A model generated the notes under the pieces. The model searched no databases. It was not told where the DNA came from and worked only from the letters and a program-made list of their open reading frames with translations. A stretch of DNA of 64,000 bases, from contig NZ_BMIA01000002.1 in NCBI RefSeq assembly GCF_014641595.1, positions 1,116,001 through 1,180,000 on the forward strand, in the 5' to 3' direction. A program made the position numbers and the translations under genes. This document shows, in pieces, positions 8,737 to 18,780 of the stretch. Source of the stretch: Dyadobacter endophyticus (GTDB lineage Bacteria > Bacteroidota > Bacteroidia > Cytophagales > Spirosomataceae). The first letter of the stretch is position 1. The number at the start of each line of letters is the position of its first letter.

Positions 8737-10041
8737 CTACTGCCAGGTAATCCACGACTTCGCATCTTTTGCACTCACCATGTCATAGGTCTCATCGGAT
8801 GTCTGGATAAGGTAAAAGCCGCTGGCGTCATACAAAAGCTTCGCCGATTCAATCGCCGGGCCGCTCGTCGGGAGCGTACCGTACCTGCCAGCATCCGTAA
8901 ATATCGCCCGCCCATCGGCTGTAAAGGTAGGCGTGGCCGGTGCGTGACCGTAATCGAGGAATATGTTCTTTCCATCATAAAAGATCGGTGCGAACAGGTC
9001 ATTTCGGGATGAAGCACCGGGCTGATAGATGTAGAATGCAAATATCGACTCGCCGGATTTGAGGTCGGCTACTTTGAATGCATCGTCGACTCCGTTGACG
9101 TGAAACCCGGTCGCCGATCGCCAGTCACCACCCGATTCTATCGGAGATTGCCACCATCTTCTTGCCGCTGCCAGATCCACCGATATCGGTTTGATCGCAC
9201 TCACAATCGTCCCATTTGCGCCGCCGCCGGAAAGACCCACCTGGGTCGTGGTGGCATTCCAGGTAATGTTGCTGAAACCCGTGATAGTCTGTGAGCCGTT
9301 CACGAGCGGGGAAACGAATGCGAGGCCCGCGGGTGTAAAATAGTAACTGGTTGTAAATGTCTTCGGCGTACTCCCGTTCAGCCAGGTAAGCTTGATACTC
9401 CTCGTGGTCTGGTTAACCGTAATTTCGTAAGTATTTGCCCCGAGTGTAACGCGCTTAAAATAAGGCTGATATTTGGCAATATTATTGAAAGCCAACCCTT
9501 TGGCCATGTCGCCGTTCGCATATGCGGTTGCCTGTGCCTGCGACGCCTTCGTGAGCACGAGACGGCTCTGGTTTTTACGGCCAACCAATGTAATCACATC
9601 CGTTTTCACGGAATCGGGGAAAATGCTGAATTCGAAATCGGATTTAAGCCCTTCACCACGAACACCGTTGTTAACATCTTCGTCGGGGTCAGCCAAAACG
9701 TGCAGATAAGAGTAGGTATCAAAGACCAGCACGGGTGTTTGCAGGGCCGACAACCGGTAACTGCTTTCCTTGGATTTAGCGGCCGCTGCATCCGAAAAGT
9801 CCGAAAGCATGGTCACCCGGTTCTTGTTATCAAATTTAAAATAAAAGCCATAGCTGCCTCCACCGCCCGGATAAACAACTGCATTCCAGCCGTAGGGTGC
9901 CTCCACAAGTTGTTTTTCGTATGAAGCCAACGCTGCGTTCAGACGCACATCCGCAGACTCCTCAAAAACCTTGTCGTCGCTGTTTTCACATGAAAAGAAA
10001 ACAGTTGTCAGAAACAGCAGGTATAAAAAAGATCTCTTCAT
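8737..10041 (-). CDS. DUF4302 lipoprotein
   Basis: 434-residue lipoprotein: positively charged N-terminus, hydrophobic core and a lipobox (TVFFSC) with Cys18. The mature part resembles DUF4302, a Bacteroidota family found downstream of SusC/SusD pairs; the N-terminal LNAALASYEKQLVEAPYGWNA segment is characteristic. No catalytic motif is evident. It is probably a surface-exposed accessory protein of the uptake complex, perhaps a ligand-binding partner. It is the last gene of a minus-strand operon with the metallohydrolase lipoprotein, SusD and SusC, six bases downstream of its neighbour. The ligand is unknown. Confidence 0.8.
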   Translation of the reverse strand: MKRSFLYLLFLTTVFFSCENSDDKVFEESADVRLNAALASYEKQLVEAPYGWNAVVYPGGGGSYGFYFKFDNKNRVTMLSDFSDAAAAKSKESSYRLSALQTPVLVFDTYSYLHVLADPDEDVNNGVRGEGLKSDFEFSIFPDSVKTDVITLVGRKNQSRLVLTKASQAQATAYANGDMAKGLAFNNIAKYQPYFKRVTLGANTYEITVNQTTRSIKLTWLNGSTPKTFTTSYYFTPAGLAFVSPLVNGSQTITGFSNITWNATTTQVGLSGGGANGTIVSAIKPISVDLAAARRWWQSPIESGGDWRSATGFHVNGVDDAFKVADLKSGESIFAFYIYQPGASSRNDLFAPIFYDGKNIFLDYGHAPATPTFTADGRAIFTDAGRYGTLPTSGPAIESAKLLYDASGFYLIQTSDETYDMVSAKDAKSWITWQ

Positions 10042-10047
10042 CTGGCA

Positions 10048-10980
10048 TTAAAAAAGTTTATTCATCGAAGTCCGCACTCTTTTTTGCAGACTGTAAAAAT
10101 CAATTTTCCAGGTGTTCTTATAATAGGCTACAATAATAGCCTCTTTTTGCCGCAATGCGGCCTGTGCCTGTGCCTTTGTTACTCCATGAGAGCTTGTTCC
10201 CTCGGGAATGGAGTCTACAAGTTTATCAAAGCCTACCTTTCCTTCTGTAAGCATCATTGCAATCATTTCCACAAAATCTTCATCAAAAGCCGAAGAACTG
10301 TAAGCAGTAATGAAACCATCGCGTCGTGCGTCGGCGTCATTCCAGTTGATCCAGTTTCCACCCTGGTAGTAGGACTTGGAAATGTTCTTGTACTCTACCG
10401 GGTACAGTACTGTTTGGTGCAGAATATGGCCAAATTCGTGGTGGATCGTGTGCAGGAACCAGTCCTTTACAAAAGAAGAGTCTCTTCCCGGGTCATAACC
10501 CGTCATTCCCTTGATCTTGAAAAGGTTTACACCATACAAAATCACTTTCCGGCCCCCTTCGGCAGTTCCAAGCGTAATGGAACCCTCCGAGTTGTACTCG
10601 TTACTACCAGAGAGGATAAAAAATTTGGGTGAATATTTGTTATAAAACACCTTACCCGCTTCTTCAACATACGGGTTGGTCCATGCTTTTTTGATCGTAC
10701 TTAGGAGAGGTACCACCTGTGTCTCGTCGGGCGGGACGAGATTTTTGGTGATGTTTCCAAATTCGAACTGGTCCCATTTGTACTGGGCCGAAATATTGTA
10801 GGGAGTTACCAGACTATCCTTAATCCATTGATCGATAGGACCTTTCACCCAATCGATACCGCCAAGGCCAGGAATATCGTCCACCTCGCCGATCGAATCC
10901 TCTTTACAGGACGTCAACGTTGTGCTAAACAACATGGCAGCGACAACGTAGTATGAAAAATGTTTGATTATGATTTTCAT
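10048..10980 (-). CDS. HExxH zinc metallohydrolase lipoprotein, substrate-import associated
   Basis: 310 residues with a lipoprotein signal (lipobox LTSC, Cys25). The zinc motif HEFGH is at residues 181-185, preceded by LHTIH and followed by ILHQT, as in gluzincin-type peptidases. It matches the known association of HExxH lipoproteins with TonB/SusD operons (substrate import-associated zinc metallohydrolase lipoprotein family). A third zinc ligand is probably in the EDFVEMIAMML segment some 60 residues downstream. It likely cleaves a peptide or protein-bound ligand at the cell surface before import. It is 13 bases from susD and 6 bases from the DUF4302 gene. Confidence 0.85.
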   Translation of the reverse strand: MKIIIKHFSYYVVAAMLFSTTLTSCKEDSIGEVDDIPGLGGIDWVKGPIDQWIKDSLVTPYNISAQYKWDQFEFGNITKNLVPPDETQVVPLLSTIKKAWTNPYVEEAGKVFYNKYSPKFFILSGSNEYNSEGSITLGTAEGGRKVILYGVNLFKIKGMTGYDPGRDSSFVKDWFLHTIHHEFGHILHQTVLYPVEYKNISKSYYQGGNWINWNDADARRDGFITAYSSSAFDEDFVEMIAMMLTEGKVGFDKLVDSIPEGTSSHGVTKAQAQAALRQKEAIIVAYYKNTWKIDFYSLQKRVRTSMNKLF

Positions 10981-10993
10981 GGTTAAATAGTTT

Positions 10994-12466
10994 TTACCTT
11001 GGATTCTGTGCTATACCTGAAAGTGAAGCCGTCTGTGGGATCTGCAATACCCGGCGGTTATCGCCCGCAGGAACAGCAATCACCACCCCTCCCCTTGTTG
11101 TATGTGTTACCGGAGCATTATAGCGTTGAAGGTCAAACCAGCGCATACCTTCCTGTACGAATTCAACCCGTTTGAATGAAAGGACAGTGTTGATGATATT
11201 ATTCCGCAGATTGCTAGACCCAAAATAGCTCGTCATGCTGCTCGCCGTCACTTTATGCCTGGACGCGTCGTAATTACTGACGCGCTTGCTAATGTATCTG
11301 TTCAGGTCGGTAAGGCATGCGGCTGTGTTGTTTAGGTATGCATTCGCTTCGATCCGGTTGAAAAGAACTTCCTCAACAGTAAATATCGGCAGCATCACAT
11401 AAGGGAAGCCAATCTCTGCATTCACCGATTCACGCACGAAGTATTCGGTCAGTTTTGGGACAAAGTAATTGTTGTCGCCACGATAATAAAGCGGAAATGC
11501 CCAACTGCCTCCTCCACTGATGATATTTTCGCTCCCCGAGATTTCCTGCCATTTTGCGTACGTCATTCCGTAACGATAGGTGGCTAAAAATCGTCCATAG
11601 TTGGAAGCGGTCTCAACCAGCAGCAAATTGGCGTTCTCGGTTGCGCGCGAGTAGGTATTGAATAGTTCTGCTGGCGACATACTCGAATATGTAGTATTCC
11701 AGGGACGCATGTTTTCCACAAAATTATTGCTCGGAAAAGCGGCATTAGCATATTGCAGGACCTTCTGATAATCCTTCTTCACCAGATAGAAACGGCTCGC
11801 AAATGCGTTCGCAGCCGCCAGGTTAAAGTGGTATTTGGGGACGGTATAGGCACCGTCGCTGATCAATGGCAGCCCTTCAAGCAAATCCTGCTCAATTTTT
11901 TGGTACACACCTGCAACGGTACCGCGTTCGTATTGTTTGATCACCACGTCCTCTGGTACTGTCACATAAGGAATACCCGGACTGTCGTTGGTTTGTTGCG
12001 GGTCGAAAAATTTGCAGTAATGGTTCACCAGCATGAAATGTGCATAGGCTCTGGCCAACAATGCTTCTCCACGCTGCGCATTGTAATTTTCAGGGTCCGA
12101 AACCTTACTGATAATATCCAACGCCTCGTTTGCAACCGAAACGGCACGATAACATTCGGCCCAGTACGAGTCGGGGGAATCCTGTTCATCGACGGTTGCC
12201 TCCACTACTTCAAAGAGGAATGATCCTCGATTTGTCTTATCATCCTCACCTACTCCTTTATCGGCCACATTATCGCTCATACTCTCAGAAAACACAACAT
12301 AACCTGCCTGAGGATAAGCGGTAGTGAGGAGTTGGGAAACCTTTTTGGGCGTGTTGATGATCGCCCGCGTGCTGTCCGGCTCTTTCGAAAGAAAGTCCTC
12401 GCAACCGGCCAGTGCCAGCAGCGGGAGGATCAGCATTATTTTGTTAAAATTTTTGATGGTAGCCAT
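10994..12466 (-). CDS. SusD/RagB-like nutrient-binding lipoprotein
   Basis: Surface lipoprotein that captures ligand over the SusC channel. With the ATG at 12466 the signal is MATIKNFNKIMLILPLLALAGC, a good lipoprotein signal with Cys22, and the protein is 490 residues. A longer reading from 12490 puts acidic residues before the signal and is less likely. Mature sequence begins EDFLSKEPD, a SusD hallmark. Typical SusD TPR-like features follow: RGEALLARAYAHFMLVNHY, then the C-terminal ELVQEGMRW-type segment seen here as RVEFVQEGMRWFDLQRY. It follows susC by 28 bases. The ligand class cannot be read; the linked metallohydrolase points to a peptide-containing or protein-bound substrate rather than a simple glycan. 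Confidence 0.9.
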   Translation of the reverse strand: MATIKNFNKIMLILPLLALAGCEDFLSKEPDSTRAIINTPKKVSQLLTTAYPQAGYVVFSESMSDNVADKGVGEDDKTNRGSFLFEVVEATVDEQDSPDSYWAECYRAVSVANEALDIISKVSDPENYNAQRGEALLARAYAHFMLVNHYCKFFDPQQTNDSPGIPYVTVPEDVVIKQYERGTVAGVYQKIEQDLLEGLPLISDGAYTVPKYHFNLAAANAFASRFYLVKKDYQKVLQYANAAFPSNNFVENMRPWNTTYSSMSPAELFNTYSRATENANLLLVETASNYGRFLATYRYGMTYAKWQEISGSENIISGGGSWAFPLYYRGDNNYFVPKLTEYFVRESVNAEIGFPYVMLPIFTVEEVLFNRIEANAYLNNTAACLTDLNRYISKRVSNYDASRHKVTASSMTSYFGSSNLRNNIINTVLSFKRVEFVQEGMRWFDLQRYNAPVTHTTRGGVVIAVPAGDNRRVLQIPQTASLSGIAQNPR

Positions 12467-12494
12467 GTCTTCAAAATGAATCGTCCTCAAACCT

Positions 12495-15400
12495 TTACAA
12501 TGTCAGTTTCAATGCAACCGTGAACTGCTTCTGAATCGGTTGTGCAACACCACCGGAGTTAAAGAACTCAGGATCCTGACCTTTCAGCTTCTTATCCGAA
12601 TAAATCAGCCACGGGTTAATCGAAGAAACCTGAATGCTAGCCGCCTTAAAACCGTAACGTGAAATAACCTGCAATGGTAGCTTATATGCCAGTGATACTG
12701 ATTTCAACCGCACAAAATCGCCTTTCGCCACACGCTCGGTCGAGTAGTTATAGATGTTGTAAGGATAGGTACCTTGCAGATAGAGCAATTCGAGCTGATC
12801 GGAAATGGATGGTGTCGCCGGAACTTTTTCATCGCCTGGCATCACCCAACGGTCCAGAAACTCCCTCGGCATCGCATCCAGGTCACTGAATGTACTTTTA
12901 TACAATGGATTAAGGCGGATCTTGTTGCCTGCCTGATAGGTAAAAAACACGTTCAGCGAAAGCCCCTTGTAAGCGAGCGTGTTGTTAAAACCACCGGTAA
13001 AAGGCGGATCAACCGGCCCTTCATATTTGAGATACTTGATATTCTGGTCCTGCAAATACACATCGGAGCTCACCTCTCCGTTCTCGTTAAGGAAAATAGG
13101 CACGCCGGTTTTAGGGTTCAAAGCGCGGTAGTCAATTGAGAAAAGGCTACGCACAGGCTTGCCCTGCACATTGGCTCCTTCTGCTTTCACTAGGTCAAAA
13201 ATACCTGGGCTGTTATCCACATTCGTGATGAGCGTGTGCGAATAGCCAAACGTAATGCGCGAGCGGAAATCCCAGTCACTGGTTTTGAACAATACCCCAT
13301 CCACAGAAAAGTCGGCGCCGTACGATTCCATATCGGCATAGTTGGCAACCTTGTAGATCTGTCCACCGATGCCCGAAGTCTTAATTTGGTCGATCAGGTC
13401 GAAGCTATTACGGATGTAGCCATCGAGCGTAAAATTGATCCGGTTGGCAAACAAACCCACATCCAAACCGACATTACCGCTGTACAACTTTTCCCAGGTC
13501 AGCTCGGTATTTTGCAATGCCGCAAGCTGTATCGCCGATTCTTTTTCATCCACATAAGGCCGACGGGTGATGATGCTTTGAAACAATACCGCGGCATTGG
13601 TGGCCGGGCCAGTATCTGCCGAAAGCCCGTAACTCAACCGCAGGCGGCCCATGCTAAGCCATTTCAGGTTTTTGAAGAAATTTTCACGGTCGAAATTCCA
13701 GGAACCCGCAATCGTGTACGTAGGCAGCCATCGCGCAATAGCCGACTTCCCAAAGCGGTTCGAACCGTCGTATCGCACGTATCCTGTGACGTTATACTTC
13801 CCATCCAACGTGTACCCGAGACTTCCATAGAATGCTGCAAAACGCTCGTAGTCCATTTGCATTCCGTAATACTGGAAGTTGGTTTCGATGGTTTGTTTCA
13901 AAATGCGGTAATCCACGAAAGGCGTCCCGCCCTGGTCGTACTGGAAGCCGTAGCCCGTATTGTTGGAATTCTGGCGGTTCGTAAATTTCACTTCCTGACC
14001 CACTAATGCATTCGCTTCGTGCCGCTCTCCGAATTTCTTGTTGTATCGCAGGTTGTTTCTGATGTTATAGAACAGCATCTGATCCTCGTTACGGTTGTAG
14101 AAACCACCGCTGGGCAACACTACCACCGGGTAGGCGTTTGGTACATCGGGGTCAGTGTAGAGATATTTATTGGCCAGTGCGATCGTGGAGTTATCGGCTG
14201 CCCGGTATGCATTGGCCATGTTACTGTGCTCGGTAATGGTATGCTCCCGGCCGGTCTGAATGTATCGCAACGCGCCAAGGAAGTCGTAGCTAAGGTTGTC
14301 GGTGATTTTGTAGGATAGATTTCCTTGTAGCTTAATATCAGCCAATGTCAGATTGATTCTGTTGTTCGCCAACTCCGAAATAATATTGAACGGCGCGAAA
14401 TTCCTGCGGAAGTATTCAAGATCGCCGTTCTGGTCGTAAGCGGTGAGCGTCCGGCTGGTATTCAATGCGTAGCTGAACGGGTTAATATCAAAATCGCGGT
14501 CGTACTTGCCTTCTACAGGATTGCTTCTTCTGCTCAGCGAACCCGGTGCCTGTTGTCGTCTTACAGAAGCAAGCGTGGTAAGGCCGATGCTCAGGCGGTC
14601 GGAGAGCTGGTATGTATTGTTAAAATTGAGGGTGTACCTTTTTACTTTATCGGCAATCGTCCACCCATTGTCATCCAGGTAACTAACCGATGCATACGAA
14701 CTCGACTTTTCTGTTCCGAACGAAACGCTGAGCGAGTGCTCGTGAATGAAGTTTTGTTTAAAAAGTACATCAAACCAGTCGGTATTCGACTTGGCATAGC
14801 CCATTAAAAAATTTCGTTTAGCCTCCGTCGAGTTTTCCAATGGGAAATTACCCTGGCTGTCGCCTGTCATCAGGTTATACATTTTTCCGTAAACCCCGTA
14901 ATCCGGCTTCGAAAGAATGCCCGAGTTGAGATAGCCCTTTCTTTCCAGCTCGCCCAGCACCGACATTTGCTGCGCCGAGTTCATAATGTTGAAGTTTCGA
15001 TAGGAAGGAACCAGCTGCGTACTGAAATTGCCGGAATAAGTAATGACCGGTTTGCCGCTCTTTCCTTTTTTGGTCGTAATTACAATCACTCCGTTCATTG
15101 CGCGGGCACCGTACAATGCCGCCGCAGCGGCATCTTTCAATATATCGAAAGTCTCGATATCGTTCGGGTTTAGCCCTGCTACCGCCGAGCCGAGCAGCGT
15201 CGTAGGGTCGCCGCTGGAAAGCTGGTCGTTTGAAATATTCACAATATCTTCCTGCACAACGCCGTCGATAACCCAAAGCGGCTTGTTGGCACCGTTGAGA
15301 GAAGTGGCGCCGCGGATGCGGATTTTGGGTGCGGCCCCGAAAGTTCCGGAGACGTTCTGGATCGAAACACCGGCTGCACGGCCTTCCAGCATCCGGCTGA

Positions 15401-15851
15401 CGTCGGGCAGACCGTCGATCTTCACATCGTCGGTTTTCAGCGTTACGGCCGAACCTGTGAATTTGTCCTTGTTAATCTGCTGAAAACCGGTCACTACCAC
15501 ATCCTGCAAGCCCACCGCATCTTCTGCTAGTTCGATCGTCAGATTCCGGGCCGCCTTCACCTCTTTGGATAAAAAGCCAATCATTGAAATCACAAGGGTT
15601 GCATTGTCGTTTACACCCTGCAACACAAATTCCCCTTTTTCATTGGTAACCGTTCCTTTCTGCAAGCCTTTCACCCTCACGGTCGACCCAATTAACGGTT
15701 CGCCGGTAGTGCTTTTCACGACACCTTTGACGTCGATATCGGCGGCAAATGCAAAGGAAGAAAACGGAGAAGTGCAAACGGACAGAAAGAAGACACCCAG
15801 GAGCAACGCAATAAGCCGACTCAGGCCACTGATCCGATAGAAAAGATTCAT
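12495..15851 (-). CDS. SusC/RagA TonB-linked outer-membrane transporter
   Basis: 1118-residue TonB-dependent transporter. A signal peptide of about 35 residues is followed by a CarboxypepD_reg-like domain (DVKGVVKSTTGEPLIGSTVRVKG...), the TonB box region (AVGLQDVVVTGF), a plug domain (RIRGATSLNGANKPLWVIDGV; IETFDILKDAAAAALYGARAMNGVIVITTKKG) and a 22-strand barrel ending in an aromatic-poor KQFTVALKLTL. No STN domain is present, so direct signalling to an anti-sigma factor is unlikely. It is the first gene of the operon susC-susD-metallohydrolase-DUF4302. The 283-base region upstream (15852-16134) must hold the promoter, though I found no clear TAnnTTTG element there. Confidence 0.95.
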   Translation of the reverse strand: MNLFYRISGLSRLIALLLGVFFLSVCTSPFSSFAFAADIDVKGVVKSTTGEPLIGSTVRVKGLQKGTVTNEKGEFVLQGVNDNATLVISMIGFLSKEVKAARNLTIELAEDAVGLQDVVVTGFQQINKDKFTGSAVTLKTDDVKIDGLPDVSRMLEGRAAGVSIQNVSGTFGAAPKIRIRGATSLNGANKPLWVIDGVVQEDIVNISNDQLSSGDPTTLLGSAVAGLNPNDIETFDILKDAAAAALYGARAMNGVIVITTKKGKSGKPVITYSGNFSTQLVPSYRNFNIMNSAQQMSVLGELERKGYLNSGILSKPDYGVYGKMYNLMTGDSQGNFPLENSTEAKRNFLMGYAKSNTDWFDVLFKQNFIHEHSLSVSFGTEKSSSYASVSYLDDNGWTIADKVKRYTLNFNNTYQLSDRLSIGLTTLASVRRQQAPGSLSRRSNPVEGKYDRDFDINPFSYALNTSRTLTAYDQNGDLEYFRRNFAPFNIISELANNRINLTLADIKLQGNLSYKITDNLSYDFLGALRYIQTGREHTITEHSNMANAYRAADNSTIALANKYLYTDPDVPNAYPVVVLPSGGFYNRNEDQMLFYNIRNNLRYNKKFGERHEANALVGQEVKFTNRQNSNNTGYGFQYDQGGTPFVDYRILKQTIETNFQYYGMQMDYERFAAFYGSLGYTLDGKYNVTGYVRYDGSNRFGKSAIARWLPTYTIAGSWNFDRENFFKNLKWLSMGRLRLSYGLSADTGPATNAAVLFQSIITRRPYVDEKESAIQLAALQNTELTWEKLYSGNVGLDVGLFANRINFTLDGYIRNSFDLIDQIKTSGIGGQIYKVANYADMESYGADFSVDGVLFKTSDWDFRSRITFGYSHTLITNVDNSPGIFDLVKAEGANVQGKPVRSLFSIDYRALNPKTGVPIFLNENGEVSSDVYLQDQNIKYLKYEGPVDPPFTGGFNNTLAYKGLSLNVFFTYQAGNKIRLNPLYKSTFSDLDAMPREFLDRWVMPGDEKVPATPSISDQLELLYLQGTYPYNIYNYSTERVAKGDFVRLKSVSLAYKLPLQVISRYGFKAASIQVSSINPWLIYSDKKLKGQDPEFFNSGGVAQPIQKQFTVALKLTL

Positions 15852-16134
15852 ATAAATAAGTATAAGTCTAACCCCAAATAACTGTCCGTCCGCCCAAAGC
15901 GGGTTTAAAAATTAATAGATTCAATAATACGTATTATCGCACGAAAAGCGAAAACATTCCACCACTGGCGGTGACAAAATTTAAAGTGATTTGATGTGCA
16001 GGATCAAAAGAATATATTCAATACGCACAAATTACCGATACTGTGGAGATGCTCAACGTGATTTCAACAAATTATATTTCTAAAAACACTGCAAAATCGC
16101 ATTTTATTGTACCGATAACGTGATTTAAGCGGCA

Positions 16135-16722
16135 TTAGGAGGCATCTTTTTTCTTTTCAGTCAAAACCGAAGTAATTCGGTTCAGTTCGTCGACCTTGGA
16201 AGCAAAATCACCTTTCAGCATATCGCGCACCGCTTTGAGCTGCTCCATGGCCGTTTCGAGGTTGTCGGGGAGCGCTTCTCCGAGTACTTCTTTCAGTCGT
16301 TTGGCAAATGTCGGGGACATGCCGTTCGTGGAAATAGCCACTTTTAAGTTACCCTTTCTGACTACCGACGAGAGGTAAAAGTCGCATATATCCGGCGTAT
16401 CCGCCACATTCGTGAGCATATGCCTGGCACGGGCTGTCTCCGAGATCCGTTTATTCTCTTGCTTGTCGTTCGTGGCGACGATCACCAGGTCCTTTTCCAG
16501 CAGGTCTTCCTCCTCAAACTTTCGTACAATTAGATTTATTCGGGAATTGGTGGATGCAATCTCAGTTATTTCCCCCCGGATTTCAGGCGACACGAGCGTT
16601 ACGCGTGCAAGCGGGGAGTTGTCGAGAACAGCAGTAATTTTTTCCAAACCTACGTAGCCTCCGCCCACAATGAGCGTGTGCAGGTTTTCGAGTTTCAGGA
16701 ATATCGGGAAGAGATTGTTCAT
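16135..16722 (-). CDS. Precorrin-2 dehydrogenase / siroheme synthase N-terminal domain type
   Basis: NAD-dependent oxidation of precorrin-2 to sirohydrochlorin in siroheme synthesis, possibly with ferrochelatase activity as in Met8p. 195 residues, the size of stand-alone CysG N-terminal domain proteins. MNNLFPIFLKLENLHTLIVGGGYVG has the GGGxVG nucleotide-binding loop, then VTLVSPEI, LVIVATND and the NVADTPDICDFYLSSVVRKGNLKVAISTNGMSP core. The conserved Asp in DTPDICDF is the proposed catalytic/chelatase residue. The C-terminal methyltransferase domain is absent and would be encoded elsewhere. No sulfite or nitrite reductase gene lies nearby in this window. Confidence 0.85.
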   Translation of the reverse strand: MNNLFPIFLKLENLHTLIVGGGYVGLEKITAVLDNSPLARVTLVSPEIRGEITEIASTNSRINLIVRKFEEEDLLEKDLVIVATNDKQENKRISETARARHMLTNVADTPDICDFYLSSVVRKGNLKVAISTNGMSPTFAKRLKEVLGEALPDNLETAMEQLKAVRDMLKGDFASKVDELNRITSVLTEKKKDAS

Positions 16723-16818
16723 TGATCAAATTTACATAAATAACCCATTCATAACTAAACCCCGAATGCCTTTATAACTATTCCAACATCACGCTTTTTC
16801 TATCTGCTTCTTTCCCCG

Positions 16819-16826
16819 TACCTTTG
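16819..16826 (+). promoter_or_regulatory. -7 element (TACCTTTG) directly before the ABC-F start
   Basis: A TAnnTTTG match ending four bases before the ATG at 16831. The transcription start would fall on or next to the A of the start codon, implying a leaderless mRNA. Confidence 0.5.
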
Positions 16827-16830
16827 CACC

Positions 16831-18777
16831 ATGATCGCGATTACGAACCTCAGCTATTTCCTGGGCGACCGTGCATTATACGACGGCGCCTCACTACATA
16901 TCAAGCCAAAACAAAAGATTGGACTCATCGGACTGAACGGTACCGGGAAGTCTACCCTATTGCGCATGATAAACGGAGAATTCCAGCCCGACGCTGGCTC
17001 GATCTCCAAGGCTGGCGACTGCACAATCGGCTTCCTCAATCAGGATTTGCTTTCATACCAAACCGAGGATTCAATCCTTTCGGTGGCAATGCAAGCATTT
17101 GAAAGACAAAATGTTCTCCAAGTGCAAATGGATAAGATCCTGCACGACATGGAACACAATTATACCGATGAACTTGTCGATAAGCTTGCACGTGTGCAGG
17201 ATGAATTCGAGGCATTGGATGGCTATTCGGTACAATCGAAGGCAGAAGCTATCCTGGAAGGTCTGGGCTTCTCGACCGCCGATCTAAACCTGCCGCTGCG
17301 CCAGTTCTCAGGAGGATGGCGGATGCGCGTAATGCTCGCGAAGTTGCTTTTGCAAAAGCCGTCGCTCTTAATGCTCGATGAGCCAACCAACCACCTGGAC
17401 CTTCCATCGATTCAATGGGTGGAGAAATATACCCAGAGCTACGAAGGGGCGGTGATCGTTGTTTCCCACGACAGACAGTTCCTCGACAATACCATTGATA
17501 CGACCGTGGAAGTAGCAGGCGGGAAACTGAATTACTACGCGGGTAACTATTCCTATTATCTCGAAGAAAAATCGTTGCGTAACGACATTCAGCGTGGCGC
17601 TTACGAAAACCAGCAAGCCAAGATCCGCCAGACTGAGCGCTTTATCGAGCGGTTCAAGGCGAAAGCGACCAAATCACGTCAGGTGCAAAGCCGCGTAAAG
17701 GCATTGGACCGGATGGACGTCGTCGATCAGGTTATCGATGAGAATGCAAAAGTGCATTTCCGCTTCCAATTTACCACTCAGCCCGGCCGTCACGTATTCC
17801 AGCTGGAAGATGCGTCCAAAGCCTATGGTGAAAAAGTGATCCTCGACGCAACCAATGTCAGCATGGAACGCGGCGACAAGATCGCGCTGATCGGCGCTAA
17901 CGGTCGCGGTAAATCAACAGTGCTCCGGATTGTGGCCGGTACCGAGCCTATTGAAGGAAAAAGAAGGCTGGGACACAATGTTTCGTTTACATTCTACGCC
18001 CAGCACCAGCTCGAATCCCTCAACGTTGCGCATAATCTGATCGAGGAATTGAAATATGCCAACCCGACCAAGACCGAAACCGAACTCCGGACCGTGTTGG
18101 GATGCTTCCTGTTTACGGGTGATGATGTATTCAAGAAGATCAAGGTACTTTCAGGAGGGGAGAAATCGCGAGTTGCATTGGCTAAGGTATTGCTGTCACA
18201 GGCGAACTTCCTGCTGCTCGATGAACCTACCAACCACCTGGATATGCAATCGGTGAATATCCTGATCCAGGCGTTGCAGCAATATGAGGGCAGTTATATC
18301 GTCGTTTCCCACGACCGTTATTTTGTTGAGAACATCGCTAACAAGATCTGGTATATTGAAGACCATCAGATCAAGGAATATCCGGGTACTTATGAAGAAT
18401 ATGAAATTTGGGTGGAAGAGCGTGGATTGCAGTCGGCTGTAAGCGAAAAAGTACAGGTAAGCAGCGCGCCGCCGCAAAAAGGCCAGCCTGCATCTGCCAA
18501 TCCAAATAAAAACAATGGCAAACCCCAATCGAACGAAGATGCTCAGAAGCTAAAAAAAGCGAGAAAGCAGATCGAAGAGCTGGAAGATACAATCAATAAT
18601 CTCGAAGTAAGAAAAGTAGAGACCGAAGGCAAACTAGCCGATCCGAAGATTTACAACGATTCTGTTGCATTAGCTGAACTGAACCGGTTTTATGCCGACA
18701 TCAAGCAAAAGCTGGAACAGAGCACGGATGATTGGGAGAATTTAATGCTGGAAGTAGAGGAACTTTCGGGGAAATAG
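16831..18777 (+). CDS. ABC-F family ATPase
   Basis: Soluble protein with two ATPase domains, 648 residues, of the ABC-F class that acts on the ribosome (translation-factor or ribosome-protection type). First domain: Walker A GLNGTGKST (~residues 36-44), signature SGGWRMR, Walker B LLMLDEPTNHLD. An inter-domain linker rich in Arg/Lys (ERFIERFKAKATKSRQVQSRVKAL) follows. Second domain: GANGRGKST, LSGGEKSR, LLLDEPTNHLD. A C-terminal coiled coil (residues ~560-648) is preceded by a Gln/Asn/Pro-rich linker, as in Uup-like members. The EQ-type catalytic Glu is intact in both sites. It probably has its own promoter and ends at a bidirectional terminator. Confidence 0.9.
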   Translation: MIAITNLSYFLGDRALYDGASLHIKPKQKIGLIGLNGTGKSTLLRMINGEFQPDAGSISKAGDCTIGFLNQDLLSYQTEDSILSVAMQAFERQNVLQVQMDKILHDMEHNYTDELVDKLARVQDEFEALDGYSVQSKAEAILEGLGFSTADLNLPLRQFSGGWRMRVMLAKLLLQKPSLLMLDEPTNHLDLPSIQWVEKYTQSYEGAVIVVSHDRQFLDNTIDTTVEVAGGKLNYYAGNYSYYLEEKSLRNDIQRGAYENQQAKIRQTERFIERFKAKATKSRQVQSRVKALDRMDVVDQVIDENAKVHFRFQFTTQPGRHVFQLEDASKAYGEKVILDATNVSMERGDKIALIGANGRGKSTVLRIVAGTEPIEGKRRLGHNVSFTFYAQHQLESLNVAHNLIEELKYANPTKTETELRTVLGCFLFTGDDVFKKIKVLSGGEKSRVALAKVLLSQANFLLLDEPTNHLDMQSVNILIQALQQYEGSYIVVSHDRYFVENIANKIWYIEDHQIKEYPGTYEEYEIWVEERGLQSAVSEKVQVSSAPPQKGQPASANPNKNNGKPQSNEDAQKLKKARKQIEELEDTINNLEVRKVETEGKLADPKIYNDSVALAELNRFYADIKQKLEQSTDDWENLMLEVEELSGK

Positions 18778-18780
18778 AAT

